Position numbers and translations under genes: made by a program
The notes under the pieces: generated by a model
The model's input: the letters and a program-made list of their open reading frames with translations, nothing else
Database searches by the model: none
What the model was told of the DNA's origin: nothing
Shown here: positions 12,923-23,877 of the stretch, in pieces
Position numbering within the stretch: the first letter of the stretch is position 1
Layout: each line of letters begins with the position of its first letter
Source: Faecalicatena contorta
Lineage (GTDB): Bacteria; Bacillota; Clostridia; Lachnospirales; Lachnospiraceae
Reading direction: 5' to 3'
Assembly (NCBI RefSeq): GCF_021531975.1
Contig: NZ_JAFBIY010000005.1
Location: forward strand, 1 to 64,000
DNA length: 64,000 nucleotides

Positions 12923-13121
12923 TTTTTATTTCTTCCCCATCAAATACTACAATATCACCGTCATACAGCTTTCTTCCACGACGGGTATCTGTCTCGCCAT
13001 TTACAGTTACAAGACCTTCCTGTATTACTTCTTTTGCCTCTACACCAGATTCAACAAGACCGGCAGCCTTAAGAGCCTGGCCAAGCTTGATGAAATCGTC
13101 ACGTAATTTTATTATTTCCAT
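12912..13121 (-). CDS. yaaA: S4-domain RNA-binding protein YaaA
   Basis: 69 residues, a stand-alone S4 domain (VIQEGLVTVNGETDTRRGRKLYDGD) and the standard gene between dnaN and recF in Firmicutes. It is thought to bind RNA or ribosomes, but the exact role is not settled. AGAGAGAAC precedes the ATG. Confidence 0.9.
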
Positions 13122-13143
13122 GTTGTTCTCTCTTTCTTTTATT

Positions 13144-13242
13144 AGGGACAGAGCTTTTCTTCCGCTGGTACACCGCTTTGCGATGTACCATGCTCATAAA
13201 ACCTGCTGTCCCTTAACCCACTGTCCCTTAACCTGCTGTCCC
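13144..13242. repeat. GGGACAG repeat block (REP-like)
   Basis: One GGGACAG (13145-13151) faces three CTGTCCC copies (13206-13212, 13221-13227, 13236-13242). Between them is a second small hairpin, GGTACA...TGTACC. The block can fold as a nested hairpin and lies between dnaN and yaaA. It is related to, but distinct from, the GGGACG palindromes elsewhere in the window. Confidence 0.7.
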
Positions 13243-14351
13243 TAACTTACTGCGTTAAAGTTGACTGGTAATATAAGATAAATATAGCTTTCTGTATCAT
13301 CTTTGATGAAGCATGGTGCTTTTGCGTTCATCAGATAAAGAGTCACTTCTTCATCATCTATTACACGAAGTGCATCAATCAAGAACTTTGGATTGAATCC
13401 AATCAGCAGGTCTTTTCCTTCTTTGTAGATCATGATTTCTTCGTTCATGGAACCAATCTGTGATTTGATTTTTAGTTCCATTATTTCATCACCAATATTA
13501 ATTATAATAGGTTTCTTATCTCCTTCTTTTACAAGAAGAGTTGCTCTGTCTATACAGCTTAATAATTCTTTTTTATTAATTTTTACTTTTGTTTCATAAT
13601 CGCTGGAAAGCATCTGGTCAATTTTAAAATACTCTCCTTCAATCAGTCTTGATACAACGATCGTATTATCAAATTCAAATACGATATGATTATTTGTATA
13701 AGATATATTTACGATACTTTCTGCTTCCCCGGATAATATCTTACTTACTTCAATCAGTGTTTTTCCTGGAACAACAAGTTTTTTATCACTTACTTCGTCT
13801 TTTAATTCTATTTTTCTTATAGAAATACGATGTCCGTCAAGGGAAACAACACGGAGCATATTATTTTTGATTTCAAATAATTCTCCTGTCATTAATTTGT
13901 TGCTCTCTGTATCAGCAATTGAGAAGATTGTCTGTCTGATTACTTCTTTTAAAGTAAACTGAGATATTTCAATAGAATCTTCTTTTTCAATTACAGGAAG
14001 ATAAGAAAATTCTTCTCCTGGTTTTCCAGAAATATCAAACTTTGCTTTCTCACATACAATCGTTGTCTGGAGATTATCATTTGTATCAATAACAACATCA
14101 TTGTCAGGGAGCTTACGTACAATTTCAGAGAATATTCTTGCATCAATAGCAATCATACCTCTTTCCACAATCTGACCTTCTATCTCTGTCTGAATCCCAA
14201 GTTCCATATCATTCGCTGTTAATTTTATGATGTCTGTAGTTGCATCAATAAGTATACATTCTAGTATAGGCATTGTTGTCTTGGAAGGAACAGCTTTGGA
14301 AACAATATTAACTCCTTTTACAAGGTCTGATTTATTACAAATAATTTTCAT
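13242..14351 (-). CDS. dnaN: DNA polymerase III subunit beta (sliding clamp)
   Basis: 369 residues, three clamp domains, ending in LPVNFNAVS. It forms the ring that tethers the replicative polymerase and other partners to DNA. It lies between dnaA and yaaA, as is usual around oriC. AAAGGAG precedes the ATG at 14351. Confidence 0.96.
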   Translation of the reverse strand: MKIICNKSDLVKGVNIVSKAVPSKTTMPILECILIDATTDIIKLTANDMELGIQTEIEGQIVERGMIAIDARIFSEIVRKLPDNDVVIDTNDNLQTTIVCEKAKFDISGKPGEEFSYLPVIEKEDSIEISQFTLKEVIRQTIFSIADTESNKLMTGELFEIKNNMLRVVSLDGHRISIRKIELKDEVSDKKLVVPGKTLIEVSKILSGEAESIVNISYTNNHIVFEFDNTIVVSRLIEGEYFKIDQMLSSDYETKVKINKKELLSCIDRATLLVKEGDKKPIIINIGDEIMELKIKSQIGSMNEEIMIYKEGKDLLIGFNPKFLIDALRVIDDEEVTLYLMNAKAPCFIKDDTESYIYLILPVNFNAVS

Positions 14352-14513
14352 ATGTGTAAAACTCCTTTCTTTGTTGTCAGCGCTTATATATTTATATTAT
14401 TTATTTTCTCATTCTTCTTATTAGGGGGTGGGAAAAAGTGAAAAACCTGTCTCGTCCCTTTATTTATCAGCATTTGAAACTTTAATAATTCTGTGGAATT
14501 GATTTTAATTCCA

Positions 14514-14647
14514 TGTTGATAATGTGGGGATAATTTTTTTGTTTTCTTTTTTATTTATTAGTGAAAGAAAAAGTTATCCAGTAGTTATCCCATATATTTT
14601 CTTATTTTTCCACACTTGTCCACATAATTATTAACATGTTATTCACA
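14514..14647. other. Candidate oriC: DnaA-box cluster between dnaA and dnaN
   Basis: Several 9-mers are one mismatch or less from TTATNCACA on either strand: TGTTGATAA (14514-14522), TGGGGATAA (14525-14533), TTTTCCACA (14606-14614), TTGTCCACA (14616-14624) and TTATTCACA (14639-14647). Weaker TTATCC sites lie at 14574 and 14585. A T/A-rich stretch (about 14533-14562) could be the unwinding element. The place, 3' of dnaA, is a common Firmicutes origin position. The gap between dnaN and dnaA (14352-14647) holds no gene. Confidence 0.75.
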
Positions 14648-16036
14648 TTATGCAGGATTGATTTTCTTCTTTATTATATTAATTGTATTCGCAAGTGTTT
14701 CATCTGTATTTATTTCAGAAGCAATCTTTTCTGCACCGTATTTTATGGTAGAGTGATCCTTTCCTCCTAATATGACACCGATTCCCTTAAGAGCAGTATC
14801 TGTCATATTTCGAATAAGGTACATACAGATCTGTCTTGGAATCGCAATCTCTGCATTTCTTTTATTACTCTTTAGATCTGCGATACTGATACCGAAATGG
14901 TCAGCAACAATATCAAGAATCAGTTCAGGAGTTACTTCTCTTCGGTTTTCTGAAGAAATAATATCCTTCAGAGCTTCAGCTGCAAGAGTAATATCGATCG
15001 GAGCCTGTGTATGGTTTAGCTTGTAAAGTGCAATCAGCTTATTAAGAGAACCTTCCAGCTCACGGATATTTGTCTTTATATTTGTAGCAATATAGTCCAG
15101 TACATCCAGTGGAATATTGTATTTCTCCAGATGATCCAGTTCAATCTTCTTCTGAAGAATTGCCATACGTGTTTCATAATCAGGAGAGGAAATATCTGCA
15201 ATAAGACCCCATTCGAATCTTGTACGAAGTCTTGCTTCCAGTGTCTCAATATCCTTTGGAGGCTTGTCACTGGAGATAATGATCTGTTTTCCCGATGTAT
15301 GAAGGTGGTTAAATGTATGGAAGAACTCTTCCTGTGTACTTTCTTTTCCAATAATGAACTGTATATCGTCGATAAGAAGAACATCTATGTTACGGTATTT
15401 TTCACGAAACTGCATCATAGAAGATTCATTACCGGCTGTCTTACCATTTCTGAGAGCGTCGATCAGTTCATTTGTAAATGTTTCACTTGTTACATAGAGA
15501 ACCTTTTTCTTTGGATTATTATTTAATATGAAATGTGCGATGGAATGCATAAGATGTGTCTTACCAAGTCCAACGCCTCCGTATAAAAACAAAGGATTAT
15601 AAACCTCTCCGGGAGATTCGGCAACAGCTACTGATGCTGCATGGGCAAAGTTATTATTTCCCCCTACAACAAAAGTGTCAAAAGTATATTTTGGATTCAG
15701 TCCTGCTCTTTCAGCGATAGACTTTGTCTTTTTCTTTTGACTTGCTTCAATAGACATATTTTGAATTTCATTTATTTTATCATCATCTTCTGATATGAAA
15801 GCAACTTCATATTCAATACCTGTAATTTCTGCAATGCATACTTTTAATGGAAGAAGATATTTCTTTTCAATATATTCGACACTTGCATTCATATTAACGA
15901 GAATAAATACAGTGTCATTAACGACATCATATACTTTTAAGGGCTGTATCCATGTATTAAATGATACATTGGATAATTCATGTTCAATTCTAAGATGCTC
16001 GATTATTTCCGGCCACTTTTCTTTTACAATGTTCAT
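14648..16036 (-). CDS. dnaA: Chromosomal replication initiator DnaA
   Basis: 462 residues. Domain I at the N-terminus, a short linker, an AAA+ domain with Walker A GGVGLGKTH and Walker B VLLIDDIQF, and a C-terminal DNA-binding domain with the DHSTIKYGAEKI signature that reads DnaA boxes. It initiates replication at the adjacent origin. Its promoter lies back to back with that of rpmH. Confidence 0.97.
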   Translation of the reverse strand: MNIVKEKWPEIIEHLRIEHELSNVSFNTWIQPLKVYDVVNDTVFILVNMNASVEYIEKKYLLPLKVCIAEITGIEYEVAFISEDDDKINEIQNMSIEASQKKKTKSIAERAGLNPKYTFDTFVVGGNNNFAHAASVAVAESPGEVYNPLFLYGGVGLGKTHLMHSIAHFILNNNPKKKVLYVTSETFTNELIDALRNGKTAGNESSMMQFREKYRNIDVLLIDDIQFIIGKESTQEEFFHTFNHLHTSGKQIIISSDKPPKDIETLEARLRTRFEWGLIADISSPDYETRMAILQKKIELDHLEKYNIPLDVLDYIATNIKTNIRELEGSLNKLIALYKLNHTQAPIDITLAAEALKDIISSENRREVTPELILDIVADHFGISIADLKSNKRNAEIAIPRQICMYLIRNMTDTALKGIGVILGGKDHSTIKYGAEKIASEINTDETLANTINIIKKKINPA

Positions 16037-16075
16037 TTTGACATTACTCCTAATCTCCTACATTTACTCCTATAT

Positions 16076-16104
16076 ATTCTACATCAAAAAGGGGATTTAA
16101 TCAA
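16076..16104 (-). promoter_or_regulatory. dnaA promoter
   Basis: On the minus strand: -35 TTGATT (16099-16104), 17-base spacer, -10 TAGAAT (16076-16081). It is about 40 bases upstream of the dnaA start. Confidence 0.65.
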
Positions 16105-16133
16105 TAAAAAGTAAATAAAATGCTGAGTTTTGC

Positions 16134-16162
16134 TTGACGTAGAGCCATTTTTTTAATATAAT
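16134..16162 (+). promoter_or_regulatory. rpmH promoter
   Basis: -35 TTGACG (16134-16139), 17-base spacer, -10 TATAAT (16157-16162). It is about 65 bases upstream of rpmH and divergent from the dnaA promoter. Confidence 0.8.
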
Positions 16163-16228
16163 CAAAACTGATGTCTTTAGAAATAAAGTGGGAGTATTCC
16201 ATTGAAAAATATAAGGAGGTGGATATCT

Positions 16229-16363
16229 ATGAAAATGACATTCCAGCCAAAAAAGAGACAGAGATCTAAAGTTCACGGTTTCAGAAAGAGAATGAGTACA
16301 GCAGGTGGAAGAAAAGTACTTGCAAGCAGAAGAGCTAAAGGAAGAAAAGTATTATCAGCGTAG
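16229..16363 (+). CDS. rpmH: 50S ribosomal protein L34
   Basis: 44 residues, very basic, starting [18 protein letters not shown] and ending KGRKVLSA, which is diagnostic for L34. AAGGAGG is 8 bases before the ATG. It heads the rpmH-rnpA-yidD-yidC-khpB-mnmE-mnmG-rsmG cluster. Confidence 0.97.
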   Translation: MKMTFQPKKRQRSKVHGFRKRMSTAGGRKVLASRRAKGRKVLSA

Positions 16364-16383
16364 GCCGCATATATGTGGCCTTT
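16362..16383 (+). terminator. Weak hairpin between rpmH and rnpA
   Basis: AGGCCGCATATATGTGGCCT followed by TTTCTTC. It could act as a partial terminator that lowers rnpA expression relative to rpmH, or as an RNA-processing site. Confidence 0.55.
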
Positions 16384-16413
16384 TCTTCTCTAAAAATCAG
16401 GAGAATAAAAGGT

Positions 16414-16752
16414 ATGAAATATTCCGAATCACTGAAAAAAAATAAAGATTTTCAGAATGTTTATAGAAGTGGTATCTCTTATGCAAACAAATATCTGGTA
16501 ATGTATATAAAGGAAAACCAGGAAAAGAAAAACAGATTAGGAATATCTGTCAGTAAAAAAGTAGGTAACAGTATTGTAAGACACAGATTAGCAAGACTGA
16601 TCAGAGAAAGCTACAGACTACAAGAAGAAAAGTTCCGGTGTGGATTGGATATAGTAGTAATTGCAAGACAAGGCGCCAAAGATAAGAAATGTCAGGATAT
16701 AGAAAGTGCGCTTCTTCACCTGGGACATCTTCATAAAATAATAGAAGATTAA
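16414..16752 (+). CDS. rnpA: Ribonuclease P protein component
   Basis: 112 residues from the ATG at 16414 (CAGGAG upstream); an earlier in-frame start at 16375 would overlap the rpmH hairpin and lacks a ribosome site. It holds the RNR-type RNA-binding helix GNSIVRHRLARLIRESYR. It is the protein partner of the RNase P RNA in tRNA 5' maturation. Confidence 0.95.
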   Translation: MKYSESLKKNKDFQNVYRSGISYANKYLVMYIKENQEKKNRLGISVSKKVGNSIVRHRLARLIRESYRLQEEKFRCGLDIVVIARQGAKDKKCQDIESALLHLGHLHKIIED

Positions 16753-16771
16753 GTAACAGAGGGCATACGAT

Positions 16772-16984
16772 ATGAAAAAGTTTATGCTTGCATGTATCAG
16801 ATTCTATAGAAAATATCTGTCAGGAATGAAAGGTTATTCATCTTGTAAATATTATCCTACGTGTTCCCAGTATGCAATAGAAGCAATAGAAAAATATGGT
16901 GCATGGAAAGGCGGACTTTTAAGTATGTGGAGAATACTTCGCTGTAATCCATTTTCGAAAGGCGGGTATGATCCTGTCCCTTAA
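16772..16984 (+). CDS. yidD: Membrane protein insertion efficiency factor YidD
   Basis: 70 residues, with the family's cysteine pattern [19 protein letters not shown] and C-terminal [13 protein letters not shown]. It is thought to help YidC insert membrane proteins. It lies 19 bases after rnpA and just before yidC, the normal place. Confidence 0.94.
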   Translation: MKKFMLACIRFYRKYLSGMKGYSSCKYYPTCSQYAIEAIEKYGAWKGGLLSMWRILRCNPFSKGGYDPVP

Positions 16985-17016
16985 AAACAATTACATTTAC
17001 GATGGAGGAAAAAGTA

Positions 17017-18075
17017 ATGGCAGTAGGTTTACTGAGTGCTGCAAACTGGCCAATTGTAGGGCAGATTTGTTGGGTATTAGGTAAAGTAATGAACTTTATC
17101 TATACAATGTTAGACGATGTTCTGGCGAGTGATACAGGTCTGGTTGGTTTATCAATCATTATCTATACAATATTAGTATATACATGTATGCTCCCTATGA
17201 CGATCAATCAGCAGAGAACTTCTAAGCTGCAGGCAGTAATCAATCCGGAAGTTCAGGCAATTCAGAAGAAATACAGAAATAAAAAAGATCAGGCTTCACA
17301 GCTTAAGATGCAGGAAGAAATGCAGCAGGTTTATGATAAGTATGGTACATCTATGATGAGTGGATGTCTTCCATTATTAATCCAGATGCCGTTCCTTTTT
17401 GCATTGTATCCGGTTATTTATAGAATTCAGGATTATGTACCAAATATTACAGAAGAAGCAAATAAGTTTCTTACAATACCAAATATGACAATTTCTCCTT
17501 CTGCTATGTTAAGTGCAGTAAGACACGGAGAAGATTTGGGTGTTTCGTCAGTTGCAATTATTATTACAGTAATTGCACTTCCGGTTATTTCCGGTGCGAC
17601 TCAGTATTTAAGTATTCGCTTGTCACAGGCTATTTCCAATCAGAATATGGACAAGGATAATCCGATGGCAGGAACAATGAAGACAATGAATATGACGATG
17701 CCATTGATGTCTGTATTTATGGTATTCACACTTCCTACAGGTATTGGTGTGTACTGGATCATAAGTGCAGTTGTTCGTTGTGTTCAGCAGGTATTTATCA
17801 ATAAACATCTTTCTAAGATGTCTGTTGAAGATTTGATTGAAAAAAACAAAGATAAAGCGGAAAAGAAACGTAAAAAGCGTAGCGAAAATGCAGAGAGAAT
17901 CAATGCTATGGCTCAGACAAATACAAAGAGTATAAAGTCATCTGCAAACCGTAGTGTTTCTGCTAAAAACGAAAAGGTAAAGGAAGAAAAAATTGCCAGA
18001 GCGCAGGCTAACATAAAAGAAGGAAGTCTTGCATCTAAGGCAAATATGGTAAAGAAGTTTAACGAGAATAAGTAA
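17017..18075 (+). CDS. yidC: Membrane protein insertase YidC/SpoIIIJ
   Basis: 352 residues. Start chosen at 17017 because GGAGG is 7 bases upstream. It has the five-helix insertase core of Gram-positive YidC: the first helix near residue 45, the second near 125 (MSGCLPLLIQMPFLFALYPVI), and two closing helices around MPLMSVFMVFTLPTGIGVYWI. A lysine-rich C-terminal tail can contact ribosomes. Unlike most Bacillus homologues it has no lipobox. Confidence 0.95.
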   Translation: MAVGLLSAANWPIVGQICWVLGKVMNFIYTMLDDVLASDTGLVGLSIIIYTILVYTCMLPMTINQQRTSKLQAVINPEVQAIQKKYRNKKDQASQLKMQEEMQQVYDKYGTSMMSGCLPLLIQMPFLFALYPVIYRIQDYVPNITEEANKFLTIPNMTISPSAMLSAVRHGEDLGVSSVAIIITVIALPVISGATQYLSIRLSQAISNQNMDKDNPMAGTMKTMNMTMPLMSVFMVFTLPTGIGVYWIISAVVRCVQQVFINKHLSKMSVEDLIEKNKDKAEKKRKKRSENAERINAMAQTNTKSIKSSANRSVSAKNEKVKEEKIARAQANIKEGSLASKANMVKKFNENK

Positions 18076-18087
18076 GGGGGCAATATC

Positions 18088-18906
18088 GTGGATTATATTA
18101 CTGTATCAGCAAAGACACTGGATGATGCTATTACAGAAGCTCTTATTCAGTTAGGAGTAACAAGTGATCGTCTTGATTATGAAGTTATAGAAAAAGGTAG
18201 CGCTGGTTTCTTCGGAATCGGAATGAAGCAGGCAGTTATCAAAGCTCGTAAAAAACCGGAAGAAAAGCCTGTGAAAGAGCCAGTGAAAGAAAAACCGGCA
18301 AAAGAAAAGCATGTAAAAGAAAAGCCAGTTAAGGAAAAACCGGCAAAAGAGAAACCTGTGAAAGAGAAACAGGATGAAAAGAAAGTTGTAGAAGAAAAAC
18401 CTGTGAAAGAACCAGTTAAGCAGGAAACACAGCTTGCCAAGGTTGAAGATGCTACGATTAAGGCATGTGAAACATTTGTAATTGATGTGCTTAAGGCAAT
18501 GAATATGGAAAATGTTAAAGTTACTTCTGAAATTGATGAAGAGGGAGCACTCAGTATCAATATGGAAGGTGATAACATGGGTATCCTGATCGGAAAGCGT
18601 GGTCAGACACTTGACTCCCTTCAGTATCTGACAAACAGAGTTGCTAACAAGATGCAGGATGGATATGTTCGTGTAAAACTGGATACAGAAGATTATAGAC
18701 GAAGAAGAAAAGAAACTCTTGAAAATCTTGCAAAGAACATTGCAAGTAAGGTAAAGAGAACAAGAAGAACTGTATCACTTGAACCAATGAATCCATATGA
18801 AAGAAGAATTATACATTCAGCACTTCAGTCTGATCCGTCAGTATCGACACATAGTGAAGGGGAAGAGCCTTACAGAAGAGTTGTTGTTACATTGGTTCGC
18901 CGGTAA
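18088..18906 (+). CDS. khpB: RNA-binding protein KhpB/Jag (SpoIIIJ-associated)
   Basis: 272 residues from a GTG start (GTAAGGGGG upstream). Order: Jag_N domain (1-50), a linker of about 60 residues built from repeats of KPVKE/KPAKE, then KH (GILIGKRGQTLDSLQYL) and R3H (NPYERRIIHSAL) domains. KhpB binds RNA with KhpA and affects cell division or envelope in Firmicutes. The charged repeat linker is longer than in most homologues and may vary in copy number. Confidence 0.93.
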   Translation: MDYITVSAKTLDDAITEALIQLGVTSDRLDYEVIEKGSAGFFGIGMKQAVIKARKKPEEKPVKEPVKEKPAKEKHVKEKPVKEKPAKEKPVKEKQDEKKVVEEKPVKEPVKQETQLAKVEDATIKACETFVIDVLKAMNMENVKVTSEIDEEGALSINMEGDNMGILIGKRGQTLDSLQYLTNRVANKMQDGYVRVKLDTEDYRRRRKETLENLAKNIASKVKRTRRTVSLEPMNPYERRIIHSALQSDPSVSTHSEGEEPYRRVVVTLVRR

Positions 18907-18913
18907 AAGGTAT

Positions 18914-18947
18914 GTGAGCAGGGGTTATTTAGACCCCTGCTTTTTTT
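18914..18947 (+). terminator. Terminator after khpB
   Basis: GCAGGGGTTATTTAGACCCCTGC followed by seven T, 10 bases after the khpB stop. Confidence 0.9.
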
Positions 18948-18969
18948 GAATTATGGAGGTTGATCGAGG

Positions 18970-20373
18970 ATGAGTATTTATAATACTACAATTGCTGCTA
19001 TTTCTACAGCAATGAGTCCGTCAGGTATCGGAATAGTTCGTATGAGCGGAAATGATGCTTTTCAAATTGCAGATACTATATATAAAGGAAAAAATAAAGA
19101 TAAGAAGCTTTCAAAGCAGAAATCACATACGATTCACTATGGTTATATTATTGATGGTGAAGATACAATTGATGAAGTTCTTGTCATGCTTATGAGAGGT
19201 CCTCACAGTTATACAGGAGAAGATACTGTAGAAATAAACTGTCATGGTGGTGTATATATTGTCAAGCGCATTTTAGAAATATTAATAAGCCATGGTGCCA
19301 GACCGGCAGAACCGGGAGAATTTACGAAGAGAGCTTTTTTAAACGGAAGGCTTGATCTTTCCCAGGCAGAAGCAGTAGGTGATCTTATTTCATCAAAAAA
19401 TGAATATGCTTTACAAAGTTCTGTTAGTCAATTAAAAGGTAATATTAAAAATAAAATTAATGACATAAGAAATAAAATAATTTACCATACTGCGTTTATA
19501 GAAACAGCTCTTGATGATCCTGAGCATATTAGTGTAGATGGATATGGAGATGAACTAAAAATAGTTGTTGATGAATTAATCAATGAAATATCCCATCTTC
19601 TTTCAACCTGTGATAATGGAAGAATGATGAAAGAAGGTATTCGCACGGTAATTGTCGGTAAGCCTAATGCAGGTAAATCTTCTCTTATGAATGTACTTCT
19701 TGGTGAAGAGCGTGCAATTGTGACGGATATTGCAGGAACTACAAGAGATGTGCTGGAGGAGCATATCAGTCTTCAGGGTATTTCGCTTAATATCATGGAT
19801 ACTGCCGGTATCCGAGATGCTACAGATATTGTAGAAAAAATTGGCGTTGATAAGGCAAAGGATCATGCAAAGGAAGCAGATCTTGTTATTTACGTTATAG
19901 ATGCTTCTACTCCTCTTGATGAAAATGATGAGGAGATTCTTCATCTGATCGCTGGAAAACAGGCAATCATATTGCTAAATAAGTCGGATTTAGATATGAT
20001 AGTAACGAAAGAAGAAGTTGAAAAACAATATTTTGCAATAAATCCTGCAAAAAATATTCCTATAATTGAAGTATCTGTCAAGAAAAACCAGGGAATTAGC
20101 GAATTAGAGCAAATTTTGAAAGATATGTTTTTTGAAGGAAATCTTGCATTTAATGACGAAATATATATTACAAATATTCGTCATAAAACAGCTTTGCAGG
20201 ATGCATATGAGTCTTTGAAAAAAGTAAATGAAAGTATTGATGCAGGAATGCCGGAAGACTTTTATTCGATTGATCTCATGGATGCATATGAATCACTCGG
20301 AAGTATCACCGGTGAAACAATAGGAGAAGATTTAGTAAATGAAATATTCAGCAAATTCTGTATGGGAAAATAA
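18970..20373 (+). CDS. mnmE: tRNA modification GTPase MnmE
   Basis: 467 residues. N-terminal folate-binding domain, helical domain, inserted G domain with [15 protein letters not shown] and NKSD, and the C-terminal FCMGK cysteine motif. With MnmG it installs the cmnm5 group on U34 of tRNAs. A GGAGG precedes the ATG. It overlaps mnmG by 35 bases. Confidence 0.96.
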   Translation: MSIYNTTIAAISTAMSPSGIGIVRMSGNDAFQIADTIYKGKNKDKKLSKQKSHTIHYGYIIDGEDTIDEVLVMLMRGPHSYTGEDTVEINCHGGVYIVKRILEILISHGARPAEPGEFTKRAFLNGRLDLSQAEAVGDLISSKNEYALQSSVSQLKGNIKNKINDIRNKIIYHTAFIETALDDPEHISVDGYGDELKIVVDELINEISHLLSTCDNGRMMKEGIRTVIVGKPNAGKSSLMNVLLGEERAIVTDIAGTTRDVLEEHISLQGISLNIMDTAGIRDATDIVEKIGVDKAKDHAKEADLVIYVIDASTPLDENDEEILHLIAGKQAIILLNKSDLDMIVTKEEVEKQYFAINPAKNIPIIEVSVKKNQGISELEQILKDMFFEGNLAFNDEIYITNIRHKTALQDAYESLKKVNESIDAGMPEDFYSIDLMDAYESLGSITGETIGEDLVNEIFSKFCMGK

Positions 20374-22252
20374 TGATAAATATGATATTGCGGTGATTGG
20401 TGCAGGTCACGCAGGATGTGAAGCTGCTCTTGCTGCTTCACGGTTAGGATTTCGGACAATTATGTTTACAGTGAGTGTAGACAGTATTGCACTGATGCCT
20501 TGTAATCCTAATATCGGAGGAAGTTCAAAAGGTCATCTGGTAAGAGAAATTGATGCACTTGGCGGTGAAATGGGAAAGGTTATCGACCGTACTTTTATTC
20601 AATCTAAGATGTTGAATCAGTCAAAAGGACCAGCAGTTCATTCATTACGTGCGCAGGCGGATAAAGCACATTATAGTGCTGCAATGAGAAATGTTCTCGA
20701 AAACCAGGACAATCTGGAAATTAAGCAATCCGAAGTTGTAAATATTCTGACAGAGGATAATAAAGTTACAGGTGTACAGATACTCTCCGGGGGTATATAT
20801 CGGGTAAAAGCAGTCATTTTATGTACGGGAACTTATCTTCGTTCTCGTTGTATTTACGGTGATGTCAGCAACAATACCGGGCCGAATGGTCTTCAGGCTG
20901 CAAATCATCTGACGGATTGCCTGAAAGAGCTTGGTATTAAGATGTATCGTTTTAAAACAGGTACACCTGCCAGAATTGATAAACGAAGCGTAGATTTTAG
21001 TAAAATGGAAGAACAGCGTGGTGATGAGCGTATTGTTCCATTTTCATTTACAACGAATCCGGAGGATGTTCAGATTGACCAGGTATCATGCTGGCTTACG
21101 TATACAAATGAAGAGACACATAATATTATCAGAGAAAACCTGGATCGCTCTCCTCTTTTTTCCGGAATGATAGAGGGAACGGGTCCACGTTACTGTCCTT
21201 CTATTGAAGATAAGGTTGTTAAGTTTGCTGATAAAAAACGTCATCAGGTATTTATTGAACCAGAAGGACTTGAGACAAACGAAATGTATATTGGAGGCAT
21301 GTCCAGTTCTCTTCCGGAGGATGTTCAGTATGCCATGTACCGTACTGTTCCCGGTCTTGAAAATGTTAAGATAGTGAGAAATGCATATGCAATTGAATAT
21401 GATTGTATAGATGCAAGGCAATTAAAACCTTCTCTTGAATTTCGTAATATAGAAGGTCTGTTCAGTGGTGGTCAGTTTAATGGAAGCTCCGGCTATGAAG
21501 AAGCTGCTGCACAGGGACTGATCGCAGGAATCAATGCTGCAAGAAAATTGCAGGGGAAAGAAGAAATCGTATTAGACAGGTCTCAGGCATATATAGGTGT
21601 GCTGATTGATGATCTTGTCACAAAAGAGAGTCATGAACCATATCGTATGATGACATCGAGAGCGGAATATCGTCTTCTTTTAAGACAGGATAATGCAGAT
21701 CAGCGTCTGACTAAGATTGGATATGAAATTGGTCTTATTTCACGGGAGAGATATGAGCGTCTTCTCTTGAAAGAAGAATTAATTGAAAAAGAAGTTGAGA
21801 GAGTAAATCATGTAAATATAGGTACAAATGAAAAAGTACAGAATCTGCTTGAACAATATGATAGTACTCTTCTCTCCTCTGGTACAACCCTTGCTGAACT
21901 TATCCGCAGACCAGAACTGTCATATGAAAAGTTATCCACAATTGATATCGACAGACCTGTTTTTCCAGATGATCTCGCGCAGGAAGTATCTGAACAGGTT
22001 AATATCTCAATAAAATATGATGGATATATTCGCAGACAGCAGAAGCAGGTAGAACAATTTAAAAAATTAGAAAAAAAGAAAATACCGGAAGACATTAATT
22101 ATGATGATGTAAAGAGCCTTCGTATCGAAGCTGTGCAGAAATTAAAGGAATATAAGCCTGTATCTATTGGTCAGGCATCTCGTATTTCCGGTGTATCACC
22201 TGCAGATATATCTGTTTTATTAGTATACTTAAGTGGAAGGAGAGAGGTATGA
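20339..22252 (+). CDS. mnmG: tRNA uridine-5-carboxymethylaminomethyl enzyme MnmG (GidA)
   Basis: 637 residues. FAD-binding [13 protein letters not shown] at the N-terminus, followed by the GidA domains. The start at 20339 lies inside the mnmE 3' end with AGGAG 12 bases upstream, which indicates translational coupling. MnmE and MnmG act as a complex. The stop overlaps the rsmG start by 4 bases. Confidence 0.95.
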   Translation: MKYSANSVWENNDKYDIAVIGAGHAGCEAALAASRLGFRTIMFTVSVDSIALMPCNPNIGGSSKGHLVREIDALGGEMGKVIDRTFIQSKMLNQSKGPAVHSLRAQADKAHYSAAMRNVLENQDNLEIKQSEVVNILTEDNKVTGVQILSGGIYRVKAVILCTGTYLRSRCIYGDVSNNTGPNGLQAANHLTDCLKELGIKMYRFKTGTPARIDKRSVDFSKMEEQRGDERIVPFSFTTNPEDVQIDQVSCWLTYTNEETHNIIRENLDRSPLFSGMIEGTGPRYCPSIEDKVVKFADKKRHQVFIEPEGLETNEMYIGGMSSSLPEDVQYAMYRTVPGLENVKIVRNAYAIEYDCIDARQLKPSLEFRNIEGLFSGGQFNGSSGYEEAAAQGLIAGINAARKLQGKEEIVLDRSQAYIGVLIDDLVTKESHEPYRMMTSRAEYRLLLRQDNADQRLTKIGYEIGLISRERYERLLLKEELIEKEVERVNHVNIGTNEKVQNLLEQYDSTLLSSGTTLAELIRRPELSYEKLSTIDIDRPVFPDDLAQEVSEQVNISIKYDGYIRRQQKQVEQFKKLEKKKIPEDINYDDVKSLRIEAVQKLKEYKPVSIGQASRISGVSPADISVLLVYLSGRREV

Positions 22253-22959
22253 AGCAAATATTGGATAAAAAGTTAAGGGATTTATCTATTGAATTAAATG
22301 ATGATCAAAAAGAGCAATTTATACATTTTTACAAATTGCTCGTTGAATGGAATAAAGTAATGAATCTAACAGCTATAACAGAACCTGATGAAGTAGTAGA
22401 AAAACACTTTATCGACAGTCTTTCTATTATAAAAGCTGTTGAGATGAAAGATATCCATACATTAATTGATATAGGAACTGGGGCTGGATTTCCTGGAATT
22501 CCACTTAAAATTGCTTTTCCAGATATAGAAATAACACTTCTCGATTCATTAAATAAGCGTGTTAAGTTTCTAAATACTGTCATAGATGAATTAAAATTAG
22601 AAAAGATAAGTGCTTTACATGGTCGTGCGGAGGATTTTGCAAAGAAAGATGATTATAGAGAAAAATATGACATATGTGTTTCCCGTGCAGTAGCCAATCT
22701 TTCAACTTTATCAGAATATTGTCTTCCATATGTAAAAATAGGTGGAATGTTTGTACCATATAAGTCTGGTGAAATAGATGAAGAACTTAATAATTCAAAA
22801 AAAGCCGTTCAGATACTTGGTGGAAATATTGCTGATGTTGTGAAATTTCAACTACCAGGAACAGATATAGGAAGATCATTTATCAGAATAAATAAAACAA
22901 AAAATACTCCAAAAAAATATCCTAGAAAAGCAGGTCTTCCTTCTAAGGAACCATTATAA
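22249..22959 (+). CDS. rsmG: 16S rRNA (guanine527-N7)-methyltransferase RsmG
   Basis: 236 residues. SAM-binding motif [14 protein letters not shown] and conserved CVSRAVANL. It methylates G527 of 16S rRNA. It is translationally coupled to mnmG through the ATGA overlap. Its transcript runs into a hairpin that contains a parS site. Confidence 0.95.
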   Translation: MKQILDKKLRDLSIELNDDQKEQFIHFYKLLVEWNKVMNLTAITEPDEVVEKHFIDSLSIIKAVEMKDIHTLIDIGTGAGFPGIPLKIAFPDIEITLLDSLNKRVKFLNTVIDELKLEKISALHGRAEDFAKKDDYREKYDICVSRAVANLSTLSEYCLPYVKIGGMFVPYKSGEIDEELNNSKKAVQILGGNIADVVKFQLPGTDIGRSFIRINKTKNTPKKYPRKAGLPSKEPL

Positions 22960-22972
22960 AATTATAATAACA

Positions 22973-23006
22973 CCTAATGTTTCACGTGAAACATTAGGCG
23001 TTTCTT
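22973..23006 (+). terminator. rsmG terminator overlapping a parS site
   Basis: CCTAATGTTTC/GAAACATTAGG form a long stem ending in TTTCTT. The parS palindrome forms the upper part of the stem, so one sequence can serve termination and ParB binding. Confidence 0.7.
22978..22993. promoter_or_regulatory. parS site 1
   Basis: Exact match to the bacterial parS consensus TGTTTCACGTGAAACA, between rsmG and parA. ParB is expected to load here and spread. Confidence 0.95.
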
Positions 23007-23045
23007 AATTTATTGTTAAAATACAAATAAAAAACAAAAAAAGTA

Positions 23046-23061
23046 TGTTTCACGTGAAACA
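23046..23061. promoter_or_regulatory. parS site 2
   Basis: Second exact TGTTTCACGTGAAACA, 52 bases after site 1 and 44 bases before parA. It may also touch the parA promoter region. Confidence 0.95.
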
Positions 23062-23105
23062 TTTATGGTATACTAATGCTATGTCAAATAGAAAGGTGAT
23101 AGAGA

Positions 23106-23867
<762 letters not shown>

Positions 23868-23877
23868 GGAGGTAAAT

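Noticed and set aside
18240-18420. Repeat array that could suggest CRISPR
   Set aside because: The short repeats encode KPVKE/KPAKE units in the KhpB linker. They are in frame and without spacers.
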